Notes: a model not told the origin generated them from the letters alone. Shown: positions 12,345 to 24,800, numbered from the stretch's first letter. The stretch: DNA of 64,000 bases from Zea mays (GCF_902167145.1 NC_050100.1:202895797-202959796); one strand, 5' to 3'. Numbers and translations: made by a program.

Positions 12345-12347
12345 CTA
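12345..12347 (-). other. In-frame TAG in exon 2 of the antisense gene
   Basis: The stop follows KFFTDI. The same frame continues for 39 codons (NGGREMAQEIIQKSEKG and on) up to a good splice donor, so this looks like a recent nonsense change rather than the true end. A one-base transition would account for it. Confidence 0.7.
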
Positions 12348-13019
12348 GATATCGGTGAAAAATTTTCCGCCTATCATGCTTGCTTCGGCTGAAGGGTCTT
12401 TAATGTCTTCGGAGGACAAAGTAGCTTCGGATTGCGCTAAAGATTTTACATGCTCACAACCTTTCTTCTCCAAAACAGTAGCAATTTCTCTAGCACCCGA
12501 AAAAGCACATATGTCTCCGCGGCTATTCAGGATTTCTTCGAAGGCCTCAGCTTCGTTACTGATCCATTCCATCGGACCTTCGGGATTGCCCCTTGAGAAA
12601 TTCTCTTCGCTAGAGAATGCTCCAACGTTGGCGAAGCTGGATTTTATCTTCTTAACACACTCTATGGATTTAACATAGCATCTTCTCTGGGAGGCACGAA
12701 GCTCTTTAACATTTATTTCTAAATGATTGGCCCATTGATCACTAAGCTCTCGTTTTGTCTCTTCAAGAATACGCTCTTCCTTAGCTCTGGCTAGCTGTTT
12801 CTGAAGATCTTTAATTTCGCGTTTTTGGGCTTCAGCTTGAGCCTTAGAGGTAGCTTCGTCTTCCTTTATCTTGTCCACCAATGTAAGCAGAATTTTATCT
12901 TTTTCCAGAGCTTCGTTCCTCAGCTTGATAACCTCTGATCGTATATTGTCGAAAGCAATATTATAGCTCTCGTCTTCGGCATTCTTTTGCGCTCTCAGCG
13001 CGTTACTCAATATTAAACC

Positions 13020-13096
13020 CTATATATACAAGAATTAGTATAAGAATAAAAGAATGATTCAAAAATTGTAAATTTTTAAATATACAATTCTCGCAC
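13020..13096 (-). other. Predicted intron 1 of the antisense gene (77 bp)
   Basis: Donor AAG|GTGCGA; acceptor TATATATAG|GGTTTA. It is AT-rich and contains stops in the upstream frame. Removing it joins YNSLK to GLILSNALRAQKN in frame. Confidence 0.75.
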
Positions 13097-13336
13097 CTTC
13101 AGGCTATTGTATGCAAGGCTATCCGCAAGATCCTCCTTCGTCATAGCGCATAACCCAGCTTCAAGTTTCGGAAACCCCATACTCCTAGCCATCTCCCGGC
13201 AGACAGATAATTCTTTATTGTCAGGGAGGCAGTATAGGAAGTCATCTTCGTCTGTTCCATTGAACACTAATGCTCCCTTCGGATATTTTAATTCTCTAGC
13301 ATAGTGATTAGCTTCATAAATCTCTTCTTCAGATAG

Positions 13337-13341
13337 TTTTT
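13337..13341 (-). other. Single-base frameshift in exon 1 of the antisense gene
   Basis: The upstream frame (…YIVRHASGKN) drifts to a stop at 13288, while the neighbouring frame opens here as LSEEEIYEANHYARELKYP and runs on to the intron 1 donor. The switch lies at or near a five-A run (minus strand), a typical slip site. The overlap is too short for a plant intron, so an indel is the simpler reading. Confidence 0.75.
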
Positions 13342-15308
13342 CCCCGAAGCATGTCGTACAATGTAATCGCTTATGTTGGAAGGTGCTTCGGGGGCAGCAG
13401 TGTCAATTCCTTCAACCGAAATTGGCTCTGACATTTTTATTTTTTCGGCTTCCAATGCTGCCTTTGTAACCTTTGTTTCTTCGATTTCCAAAGGTTGTTC
13501 CTTGGAGGGCTCTGAAGGCCCAGCTTCAGCTTCAGGTTGTTGCTTCGAAGTTTCAGCAACAAAGGCTTCAGTAGACACTTCAGAAGTTCCAATGGTTTTC
13601 TTTGGAGTTATGCTCGAAGATTTAATTGTCTCCAAAACATCTAACACATTAACCATCCTTTTTCTTTTCGGGGTCACTGTTGGACCCTCCTGGCTTTTTT
13701 CTGAGTCAATTTTTGCTGAAGGGCTTAAAACTTCTAATGTTTTCGCTTCTTCAGTCTTTGCTTCTTCTACCTTTTCTGTTGCTGGCTCTTCGACCAGCTC
13801 TTTGATTCCTGGCAGCAGAGTTGATTCTTTAGCTTCGGTGGCCGAAGAGGTCTCACCGGCGAACTCAGGCACTGTGGCCAGTTCAATGTAACGTGGCCGG
13901 TGTGTGAGAACCTTTACCCTTTTCCTCTTCGGTGCCGGCTCACTAGGAGCGGCTGAAGTAGTTTCCTTCGCAGAGGAAGTGTTCTTTCTTTTTTGACCTC
14001 GCACTGGATAGTGGTAGTCGGGGTACACGAACCCAATTGCGTCAAACACTCGGTTCAGTCTCTTCTTTTTTCGGCCTCCGAAGGCTGCTGACAATGCAGT
14101 ATCTTCGGCCTTGGAATATACCCCAAGTAGTTCATCACTTACAGTTTCAATGCTTTTTAGCCAGTCATCATCTGGCTCAACGAATTTATCTCCGAACTTA
14201 AAAGTGTACTTCAGCCTAACCAGTCCACCTTCGTCAGCCTCTTTAATGGTCTCCTGCGGCATTCCCCATTTTTCCACAAGTGGCCATACTCTGAAGGCAA
14301 TATGTTCCTGGACCAAATCCCTCGTCCCAATAAAAGAGCAAACAACTCCGAAGGCTCTCTGGCATTCTTCGGCTGCTTCATTCATTTCTACCTTCGGCCT
14401 CCACAGGCCGAAGCGTTGCCAGATGGGACGCATAATGATCTTCTTTATATCTTCTCGTGATTTCAAGTCATTCTTCACGTAAAACCATTCCGTCATCCAG
14501 TCGCCAGGCCACCTCTTTTGAAAGGTCGGCACTGGGCAGCTTGACCCAGACCGGGAGCCGAAGCTGTAGCAGCCAAAATTGTTGTGATACTGTTCCTTAC
14601 CCCAGGGTTTTGTCTCGTATAACAATTCGTGTATGTTGCAGAAACTTTTCGCATCTGGTTCTAGGCCTTGGTTTCTCACGGCCCACACGAAGATATTCAT
14701 CCTTATGATTGCTTCGGGGGTAAGTTGGTGAAGGTAGATTTCAAATATCTTCAGCACCTCTACAACAAAGCTGCTTAGGGGAAATCGTAGTCCAGCTTTC
14801 AAGAAGCTTCGGAATACTACGACTTCGTTTTCCTCAGGAGTTGGACAAGTCTTCTCTCCGTCGTCGGCCCTCACAACGGACAAGTCCCGGAAATATCTTC
14901 CCCTGATGTTGACAAGATGATTCTCTTTAATACTTGATTTGCCGAAAACAGCATGGCTTGGTCGCCAAGGTCGATCTTTGGAGTCTTCACCACCACTATC
15001 CACATCATAGCTGTCGCTGCCACCAGTATCTTCAGATAAACCTTCCAAAATTTCTTTAGTAATCTTCTCTGTATTAGTCTTCGACATAGATTGAAGAAAA
15101 CCCAGATGCATTTCCTCAGAAAGACTCAGCTTCGAATCACCAACAACTTTGTTATCTTCAGACATCCTTGCAAACGCTGAGAAAGTGCTCTCAACTCCGA
15201 AGCCTTAAAATTTAAAAGGCCGGGCAAAGGTTGTTGTGCGTAGGCTAAAGGTTGGGAGAGTAAAAACAGTTGGCAAGAGAGCGTGTCAAATAACTCGGGA
15301 TGAGCTCT

Positions 15309-15316
15309 TATTTATA
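15309..15316 (-). promoter_or_regulatory. TATA box for the antisense gene (TATAAATA)
   Basis: Read on the minus strand, GGCGTATAAATAAGAGC lies about 145 bases upstream of the antisense ATG, between it and the 3' LTR. This gives a normal distance for a TATA box plus a ~110-base leader. The antisense gene therefore appears to have its own promoter, separate from the LTR. Confidence 0.65.
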
Positions 15317-15460
15317 CGCCAAGAGCGTTGAAAACTGGAGGGTCCCGCTTGTCAAAGACTGATTGCTATTCTAGCAAGGGGAAGGTGTTTTTTTGGACCT
15401 TCGGCTTAAGGCCTTCGTCCATATCGCAATATGAATTTATCAGTACAACAAATTAATATT

Positions 15461-15472
15461 GCGAGGGGCTAC
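15461..15472 (+). other. Polypurine tract before the 3' LTR
   Basis: GCGAGGGGCTAC directly abuts the TGTTGGGG of the 3' LTR. A G-rich purine tract here primes plus-strand DNA synthesis. It is short but correctly placed. Confidence 0.7.
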
Positions 15473-16154
15473 TGTTGGGGGCCTTCGGCTTCCGAAGGTC
15501 CTCAAAAATGTAATTTGACTATGTTTTCCGAGAGAAATATGTGAACAGGTACCTTCGAGGTCAGATTGTGAGTATACAAGAACATGGTTAAGACGAAGCT
15601 TGACTGGGACGGCAATCACGATGAAGGATAAGATGATCACGAAGTTATGTGCAGAAGAGCTTCGGCATAACGGCAGGAAGAGGAAACCGACTTAAAGATG
15701 AAAAGCCAAGTTAGACCTCGAAGAATTACTATAGAATTATTGATAAATGTAAAGGGCATTAATGTAAATTTGCATGGGCTGCGACTCGTGCCTATAAATA
15801 GGTGAACAGTATTCTCGTACTGTTCACGCTGACTTGGCATTTACTTTTGCGTCACGCCTGTATTCTCATCCCTTCAAGCCGAAGGTACATTTGTAATTTA
15901 TTGTTGTTTACACAAGTAATATAAATGAAAATAGGTTGATAATTATGTTTACCTAAGTTATGTTACTCCTTGCACTTTGCGTGAATGATGTCCATTTCTT
16001 TATCATGATCATGAGGGTAAGTCCTTCATGACCTTCGTCCTAGATTCATTATATTCGAAGGGAAATAATGATCCGAAGGACGAAGGGCTTTGATATTTAA
16101 CATTTTATGTTGCCTTGTTCTTGATTCATAGCATTTGAGAACAAGTCCCCAACA
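15473..16154 (+). repeat. 3' LTR
   Basis: 682 bp, same ends and length as the 5' LTR, TATA box conserved at 15793-15802. The clearest difference from the 5' LTR is a small cluster (GTGAATGATGTCC here, GTGAATATTCTCC there). It is followed by AACAT, the mutated right target duplication. Confidence 0.95.
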
Positions 16155-16159
16155 AACAT
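16155..16159. repeat. Right target-site duplication (AACAT)
   Basis: Matches ACCAT on the left except for one base. The satellite resumes directly as AAATCCAAGAATG. Confidence 0.82.
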
Positions 16160-18856
16160 AAATCCAAGAATGTGATCTATGGCAAGGAAACATATGTGTA
16201 GTGAGGTGTATGTGCCTCTGGTCGAAGATCAATGGCCACACAACCCCCATTTTTGTCGAAAATAGCCATGAATGACCATTTTCAAAAATACCAAAGGCTA
16301 ACACATTCGGATTTTTGCCCAAGAAATGGTCTCCACCAGAAATCCAAGAATGTGATCTATGGCAAGGAAACATATGTGGGGTGAGGTGTACGAGCCTCTG
16401 GTCGATGATCAATTGCCACACAACCCCCATTTTGCTGAAAATAGCCATGAACGACCATTTTCAATAATACCGAAGGCTAACACGTACGAGTTTTTGACCA
16501 AGAAATGGTCTCCACCAGAAATCCAAGAATGTGATCTATGGCAAGGAAACATATGTGGGGTGAGGTTTATGAGCCTCTAGTCGATGATAAATGGCCACAC
16601 AACCCCCATTTTTTATGAAAATAGCCATGAGCGACCATTTTCAATAATACTAGAGGCTAAGACCTACGGATTTTTGACCAAGAAATGGTCTCCACCAAAA
16701 ATCCAAGAATGTGATCTATGGCAAGGAAACATATGTGGGGTGAGGTGTATGAGCCTCTGGTCGATGATCAATGGCCACACAACCCCCATTTTTGTCGAAA
16801 ATAGCCATGAACGACCATTTTCAATAATACCGAAGGCTAACACCTACGGATTTTTGACCAAGAAATGGTCTCCACCAGAAATCCAAGAATGTGATCTACG
16901 GCAAGGAAACATATGTGGGGTGAGGTGTATGAGCCTCTGGTCGACGATCAATGGCCACACAACCCTAATTTTTGTCGAAAATAGCCATGAACGACCATTT
17001 TCAATGACACTGAAGGCTAACACCTACGGGTTTTTGACCAAGAAATGGTCTCCACCATAAATCCAAGAATGTGATCTATGGCAAGGAAACATATGTGTAG
17101 TAAGGTGTATGAGCCTCTGGTCGAAGATCAATGGCCACACAACCCCCATTTTTGTCGAAAATAGCCATGAATGACCATTTTCAAAAATACCAAAGGCTAA
17201 CACATTCGGATTTTTGCCCAAGAAATGGTCTCCACCAGAAATCCAAGAATGTGATCTATGGCAAGGAAACATATGTGGGGCGAGGTGTACGAGCCTCTGG
17301 TCGATGATCAATGGCCACACAACCCCCATTTTGCCGAAAATAGCCATGAACGACCATTTTCAATAATACCGAAGGTTAACACGTACGAGTTTTTGACCAA
17401 GAAATGGTCTCCACCAGAAATCCAAGAATGTGATCTATGGCAAGGAAACATATGTGGGGTGAGGTTTATGAGCCTATAGTCGATGATAAATGGCCACACA
17501 ACCGTCATTTTTTATGAAAATAGCCATGAGCGACCATTTTCAATAATACTAGAGGCTAACACCTACGAATTTTTGACCAAGAAATGGTCTCCACTAGAAA
17601 TCCAAGAATGTGATCTATGGCAAGGAAACATATGTGGGGTGAGGTGTATGAGCCTCTGGTCGATGATCAATGGCCACACAACCCCCATTTTTGTCGAAAA
17701 TAGCCATGAATGACCATTTTCAATAATACCAAAGGCTAACACCTACGGATTTTTGACCAAGAAATGGTCTCCACCAGAAATCCAAGAATGTGATCTACGG
17801 CAAGGAAACATATGTGGGGTGAGGTGTATGAGCCTCTGGTCGACGATCAATGGCCACACAACCCTAATTTTTGTCGAAAATAGCCATGAACGACCATTTT
17901 CAATGACACTGAAGGCTAACACCTACGGATTTTCGACCAAGAAATGGTCTCCACCATAAATCCAAGAATGTGATCTATGGCAAGGAAACATATGTGTAGT
18001 GAGGTGTATGAGCCTCTGGTCGAAGATCAATGGCCACACAACCCCCATTTTTGTCGAAAATAGCCATGAATGACCATTTTCAAAAATACCAAAGGCTAAC
18101 ACATTCGGATTTTTGCCCAAGAAATGGTCTCCACCAGAAATCCAAGAATGTGATCTATGGCAAGGAAACATATGTGGGGTGAGGTGTACGAGCCTCTGGT
18201 CGATGATCAATGGCCACACAACCCCCATTTTGCCGAAAATAGCCATGAACGACCATTTTCAATAATACCGAAGGCTAACACGTACGAGTTTTTGACCAAG
18301 AAATGGTCTCCACCAGAAATCCAAGAATGTGATCTATGGCAAGGAAACATATGTGGGGTGAGGTTTATGAGCCTCTAGTCGATGATAAATGGCCACACAA
18401 CACCCATTTTTTATGAAAATAGCCATGAGCGACCATTTTCAATAATACTAGAGGCTAAGACCTACGGATTTTTGACCAAGAAATGGTCTCCACCAAAAAT
18501 CCAAGAATGTGATCTATGGCAAGGAAACATATGTGGGGTGAGGTGTATGAGCCTCTGGTCGATGATCAATGGCCACACAACCCCCATTTTTGTCGAAAAT
18601 AGCCATGAACGACCATTTTCAATAATACCGAAGGCTAACACCTACGGATTTTTGACCAAGAAATGGTGTCCACCAGAAATCCAAGAATGTGATCTACGGC
18701 AAGGAAACATATGTGGGGTGAGGTGTATGAGCCTCTGGTCGACGATCAATGGCCACACAACCCTAATTTTTGTCGAAAATAGCCATGAACGACCATTTTC
18801 AATGACACTGAAGGGTAACACCTACGGATTTTTGACCAAGAAATGGTCTCCACCAT
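16160..18856 (+). repeat. 899-bp higher-order repeat, three units after the retrotransposon
   Basis: Units 16160-17058, 17059-17957 and 17958-18856, each 899 bp, have the same five-monomer order as the two units before the element. With the LTR element removed the five units are contiguous and in register. Small variants distinguish units (for example AGGCTAAGACC in the first and third). A sixth unit starts at 18857 but is disrupted (AAAGGACATTCGG lacks several bases). Confidence 0.9.
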
Positions 18857-21800
18857 AAATCCAAGAATGTGATCTATGGCAAGGAAACATATGTGTAGTG
18901 AGGTGTATGAGCCTCTGGTCGAAGATCAATGGCCACACAACCGCCATTTTTGTCGAAAATAGCCATGAATGACCATTTTCAAAAATACCAAAGGACATTC
19001 GGATTTTTGCCCAAGAAATGGTCTCCACCAGAAATCCAAGAATGTGATCTATGGCAAGGAAACATATGTGGGGTGAGGTGTACGAGCCTCTGGTCGATGA
19101 TCAATGGCCACACAACCCCCATTTTGTCGAAAATAGCCATGAACGACCATTTTCAATAATACCGAAGGCTAACACGTACGAGTTTTGACCAAGAAATGGT
19201 CTCCACCAGAAATCCAAGAATGTGATCTATGGCAAGGAAACATATGTGGGGTGAGGTTTATGAGCCTCTAATCGATGATAAATGGCCACACAACCCCCAT
19301 TTTTAATGAAAATTGCCATGAGCGACCATTTTCAATAACACAGAAGTCTAACGCCTACGGATTTTTGACCAAGAAATGGTCTCCACCAGTAATCCAATAA
19401 TGTGATCTATGGCAAGGAAACATATGTGGGGTGAGGTGTATGAGCCTCTGGTCGATTATCAATGGCCACACAACCCCCGTTTTTGTCGAAAATAGCCATG
19501 AACGACCATTTTCAATAATACCGAAGGCTAACACCTACGGATTTTTTACCAAGAAATGGTCTCCACCAAACATCCAAGAATGTGATCTATGGCAAGGAAA
19601 CATATGTGGGGTGAGGTGTACGAGCCTCTGGTCGATGATCAATGGCCACACAACCCCCATTTTTGTCGAAAATAGTCATGAACGACCATTTTCAATGACA
19701 CAGAAGGCTAACACCTATGGATTTTTGACCAAGAAATGGTCTCCACCATAAATACAAGAATGTGATCTATGGCTAGGAAACATATGTGTAGTGAGGTGTA
19801 TGCGCCTCTGGTCGAAGATCAATGGCCACACAACACCCATTTTTGTCGAAAATAACCATAAACGACCATATTCAATAGTACCAAAGGCTAACACATTCGG
19901 AGTTTTTGACCAAGAAATGGTCTCCACCAGAAATCAAAGAATGTGATCTATGGCAAGGAAACATATGTGGGGTGCGGTTTACGAGCCTCTAGTCGATGAT
20001 CAATGGCCACACAACCCCCATTTTTTGTAGAAAATAGCCATGAACGACCATTTTCAATAGTACCGAAGGCTAACACATTCGGATTTTTGACCAAGAAATG
20101 GTCTCCACCAGAAATCAAAGAATGTGATCTATGGCAAAGAAACATATATGGGGTGTGGTTTACGATCCTCTGGTAGATGATTAATGGCCACACAACCCCC
20201 ATTTTTGTCGAAAATACCATGAATGACCATTTTCAATAATACCGAAGGCTAACACGTATGGATTTTTGACCAAGAAATGGTCTCCACCAGAAATCCAAGA
20301 ATGTGATCTATGGCAAGGAAACATATATGGGGTGAGGTGTACGAGCCTCTGGTCGATGATAAATGGCCACACAACCCCCATTTTAGTCGAAAAAAGCCAT
20401 GAACGATCATTTTCAATAATACCGAAGGCTAACACCAACGGATTTTTGACCAAGAAATGGTCTCCACCAAAAATCCAAGAATGTGATCTATGGCAAGAAA
20501 ACATATGTGGGGTGAAGTGTACGAGCCTCTGCTCGATGATCAATGGCCACAAAACCCCCATTTTTGTCGAAAATAGCCATGAACGACTATTTTCAATGAC
20601 ACTGAAGGCTAACACCTACGAATTTTTGACCAAGAAATGGTCTCCACCATAAATCCAAGAATGTGATCTATGGGAAGGAAACATATGTGTAGTGGGGTGT
20701 ATGAGCCTTTGGTCGAAGATCAATGGCCACACAACCCCCATTTTTGTTGAAAATAGCGATGAATGACCATTTTCAATAATACCGAAGGCTAACACATTCG
20801 AATTTTTGCCCTAGAAATGGTCTCCACCAGAAATCCAAGAATGTGATCTATGGCAAGGAAACATATGTGGGGTGAGGTGTACGAGCCTATGGTCGATGAT
20901 CAATTGCCACACATCCCACATTTTGTCGAAAATAGCCATGAACGACCATTTTCAATAATACCGAAGGCTAACATGTACAAATTTTTGACCAAGAAATGGT
21001 CTCCACCAGAAATCCAAGAATGTGTTCTATGTCAAGGAAACATATGTAGGGTGAGGTGTACGAGCCTCTGGTCGATGATAAATGGCCACACAACCCCCAT
21101 TTTTGATGAAAATAGCCATGAACGACCATTTTCAATAATACCGAAGGCTAACGCCTACGGATATTTGACCAAGGAATGGTCTCCACCAGTAATCCAAGAA
21201 TGTGATCTATGGCAAGGAAACATATGTGAGGTGAGGTGTATGAGCCTCTGGTCGATGATCAATGGCCACACAACCCCCGTTTTTGTCGAAAATAGCCATG
21301 AACAACCATTTTCAATAATACCGAAGGCTAACACCTGCGGATTTTTGACCAAGAAATGGTCTCCACCAGAAATCCAAGAATATGATCTATGGCAAGGAAA
21401 CATATGTGGGGTGAGGTGTACGAGCCTCTGGTCGATGATCAATAGCCACACAACCCCCATTTTTGTCGAAAATAGCGATGAATGACCATTTTCAATAATA
21501 CCGAAGTCTAACACATTCGGATTTTTGCCCTAGAAATGGTCTCCACCAGAAATCCAAGAATGTGATCTATGGCAAGGAAACATATGTGGGGTGAGGTGTA
21601 CGAGCCTTTGGTCGATGATCAATTGCCACACATCCCCCATTTTGTTGAAAATAGCCATGAACGACCATTTTCAATAATACCGAAGGCTAACACGTACGAA
21701 TTTTTGACCAAGAAATGGTCTCCACCAGAAATCCAAGAATGTGTTCTATGGCAAGGAAACGTATGTAGGGTGAGGTGTACGAGCCTCTGGTCGATGATAA

Positions 21801-24800
21801 ATGGCCACACAACCCCCATTTTTGATGAAAATAGCCATGAACGACCATTTTCAATAATACCGAAGTCTAACGCCTACGGATTTTTGACCAAGAAATGGTC
21901 TCCACCGGTAATCCAAGAATGTGATCTATGGCAAGGAAACATATGTGGGGTGAGGTGTATGAGCCTCTGGTCGATGATCAATGGCCACACAACCCCCGTT
22001 TTTGTCGAAAATAGCCATGAACAACCATTTTCAATAATACCGAAGGCTAACACCTACGGATTTTTGACCAAGAAATGGTCTCCACCAAAAATCCAAGAAT
22101 ATGATCTATGGCAAGGAAACATATGTGGGGTGAGGTGTACGAGCCTCTGGTCAATGATCAATGGCCACACAACCCCCATTTTTGTCGAAAATAGCCATGA
22201 ACGACAATTTTCAATGACACAGAAGGCTAACACCTATGGATTTTTGACCAAGAAATGGTCTCCACCATAAATACAAGAATGTGATCTATGGCTAGGAAAC
22301 ATATGTGTAGTGAGGTGTATGAGCCTCTAGTCGAATATCAATGGCCACGCAACCCCCATTTTTGTCGAAAATAGCCATAAACGACCATTTTCAATAGTAC
22401 CAATGGCTAACACATTCGGAGTTTTTGACCAAGTAATGGTCTCCACCAGAAATCAAAGAATGTGATCTATGGCAAGGAAACATATGTGGGGTGCGGTTTA
22501 CGAGCCTCTGGTCGATGATCAATGGCCACACAACCCCCATTTTTTGTCGAAAATAGCCATGAACGACCATTTTCAATAGTACCGAAGGCTAACACATTCG
22601 GATTTTTGACCAAGAAATGGTCTCCACCAGAAATCAAAGAATGTGATCTATGGCAAAGAAACATATGTGGGGTGAGGTTTACGATCCTCTGGTAGATGAT
22701 TAATGGCCACACAACCCCCATTTTTGTCGAAAATACCATGAATGACCATTTTCAAAAATACCGAAGGCTAACACGTATGGATTTTTGACCAAGAAATGGT
22801 CTCCACTAGAAATCCAAGAATGTGATCTATGGCAAGGAAACATATATGGGGTGAGGTGTACGAGCCTCTGGTCGATGATAAATGGCCACACAACCCCCAT
22901 TTTAGTCGAAAATGCCATGAACGAGCATTTTCAATAATACCGAAGGCTAACACCAACGGATTTTTGACCAAGAAATGGTCTCCACCAGAAATCCAAGAAT
23001 GTGATCTATGGCAAGAAAACATATGTGGAGTGAAGTGTACGAAGCTCTGGTTGATGATCAATGGCCACACAACCCCCTTTTTTGTCGAAAATAGCCATGA
23101 ACGACCATTTTCAATGACACTGACGGCTAACACCTACGGATTTTTGACCAAGAAATGGTCTCCACCATAAATCCAAGAATGTGATCTATGGCAAGGAAAC
23201 ATATGTGTAGTGGGGTGTATGAGCCTCTGGTCGAAGATCAATGGTCACACAACCCCCATTTTTGTCGAAAATAGCCATGAATGACCATTTTCAATAATAC
23301 CGAAGGCTAACACATTCGGATTTTTGCCCAAGAAATGATCTCCACCAGAAATCCAAGAATGTGATCTATGGCAAGGAAACATATGTGGGGTGAGGTGTAC
23401 GAGCCTCTGGTCGATGATCAATAGCCACACAACCCCCATTTTGTCGAAAATATCCATGAACGACCTTTTCAATAATACTGAAGGCAAACACGTATGAATT
23501 TTTGACCAAGAAATGGTCTCCACCAGAAATCCAAGAATGTGATCTATGGCAAGGAAACATATGTGGGGTGAGGTGTACGAGCCTCTGGTCGATGGTAAAT
23601 GGCCACACAACCCCCATTTTTGATGAAAATAGTCATGAACGACCATTTTCAATAATACTGAAGGCTAAGACCTACGGATTTTTTACCAAGAAATGGTCTC
23701 CACCAGAAATCCAAGAATGTGATCAATGACAAGGAAACATATGTGGGGTGAGGTGTATGATCCTCTGGTCGATGATCAATGGCCACACAACCCCCATTTT
23801 TGTCGAAAATAGCCATGAACGACCATTTTCAATAATACCGAAGGCTAACACCTACGGATGTTTCACCAAGAAATGGTCTCCACCAGAAATCCAATAATGT
23901 GATCTATGGCAAGGAAACATATGTGGAGTGAGGTGTATGAGCCTCTGGTCGATGATCAATGGCACACAACCCCCATTTTTGTCGAAAATAGCCATGAACG
24001 ACCATTTTCAATAATACCAAAGGCTAACACCTACGGATTTTTGACAAAGAAATGGTCTCCACCATAAATCCAAGAATGTTATCTATGGCAAGGAAACATA
24101 TGTGTAGTGATGTGTATGAGCCTCTGGTCGAATATCAATGGCCACACAACCCCCATTTTTGTCGAAAATAGCCATGAACGACGATTTTCAATAGTACCGA
24201 AGGCTAACACATTCGGATTTTTGACCAACAAATGGTCTCCACCAGAAATCAAAAAATGGGATCTATGGCAAGGAAACATATGTGGGGTGAGGTTGACGAG
24301 CCTCTGGTCGATGATCAATGGCCACACAACCCCCATTTTTGTCAAGAATAGCCATGAATGACCATTTTCAATAATACCGAAGGCTAACACGTACGGATTT
24401 TTGACCAAGAAATGGTCTCCACCAGAAATCAAAGAATGTGATCTATGGCAAGGAAACATATGTGGGGTGAGGTTTACGAGCCTCTGGTCGATGATCAATG
24501 TCCACACAACCCCCATTTTTGTCGAAAATAGCCATGAACGACCATTTTCAATAGTACCAAAGGCTAACACATTCGGATTTTTGACTAAGAAATGGTCTAC
24601 ACCAGAAATCAAAGAATGTGATATATGGCAAGGAAACATATGTGGGGTGAGGTTTACGTTCCTCTGGTCAATGATCAATGGCCACACAACCCCCATTTTT
24701 GTCGAAAATACCATGAATGACCATTTTCAATAATACCGAAGGCTAACACGTACGAATTTTTGACCAAGAAATGGTCTCCACCAGAAATCCAAGAATGTGA

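Larger units (their letters stand above)
11997..15165 (-). pseudogene. Antisense three-exon gene inside the retrotransposon (putative gypsy-type transposon family), decayed copy
   Basis: The ATG is at 15165. Exon 1 is 15165-13097, exon 2 is 13019-12227 and exon 3 is 12130-11997 (TAA). Both introns have GT/AG ends and join the frame exactly, predicting about 1000 residues. Residues about 115-185 (FRSFLKAGLRFPLSSFVVEV to NIHELLYETK) resemble the plant domain I know as 'putative gypsy type transposon' (PF04195, from memory). WPGDWMTEWFYVKND is near 218-232. Basic, nuclear-signal-like runs follow at about 367 (GGRKKKRLN), 413 (APKRKRVKV) and 503 (TPKRKRM), with an acidic Ser/Thr/Pro-rich middle. 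Exon 2 starts with a long coiled coil (REIKDLQKQLARAKEERILE). A single-base frameshift at 13337-13341 and a TAG at 12345-12347 break this copy. Its molecular role is unknown. Confidence 0.8.
8767..16154 (+). mobile_element. Complete gag-only LTR retrotransposon, zeon/cinful-like (Ty3/gypsy type), inserted in the satellite
   Basis: A 7388-bp element with two 682-bp LTRs, both starting TGTTGGGG and ending CCCCAACA. It has a primer-binding site after the 5' LTR, a polypurine tract before the 3' LTR, and a 5-bp target duplication. Inside, in order, are gag on +, a non-coding stretch with 64-bp repeats, and a three-exon gene on the opposite strand. There is no protease, reverse transcriptase, RNase H or integrase, so it is non-autonomous. 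Size, LTR ends and the gag-only layout match my memory of maize zeon-1, whose LTRs resemble those of autonomous cinful; the family name is from memory, not a search. It is the only insertion of this kind in the window. Confidence 0.93.

Noticed and set aside
13267..13340. An extra intron instead of a frameshift in antisense exon 1
   Set aside because: The frames overlap at the switch, and any GT-AG interval there would be around 30 bases, shorter than normal plant introns.
13373..14708. Plus-strand frames of 83-172 codons opposite the antisense gene
   Set aside because: They are Ser-rich shadows of the minus-strand coding sequence.
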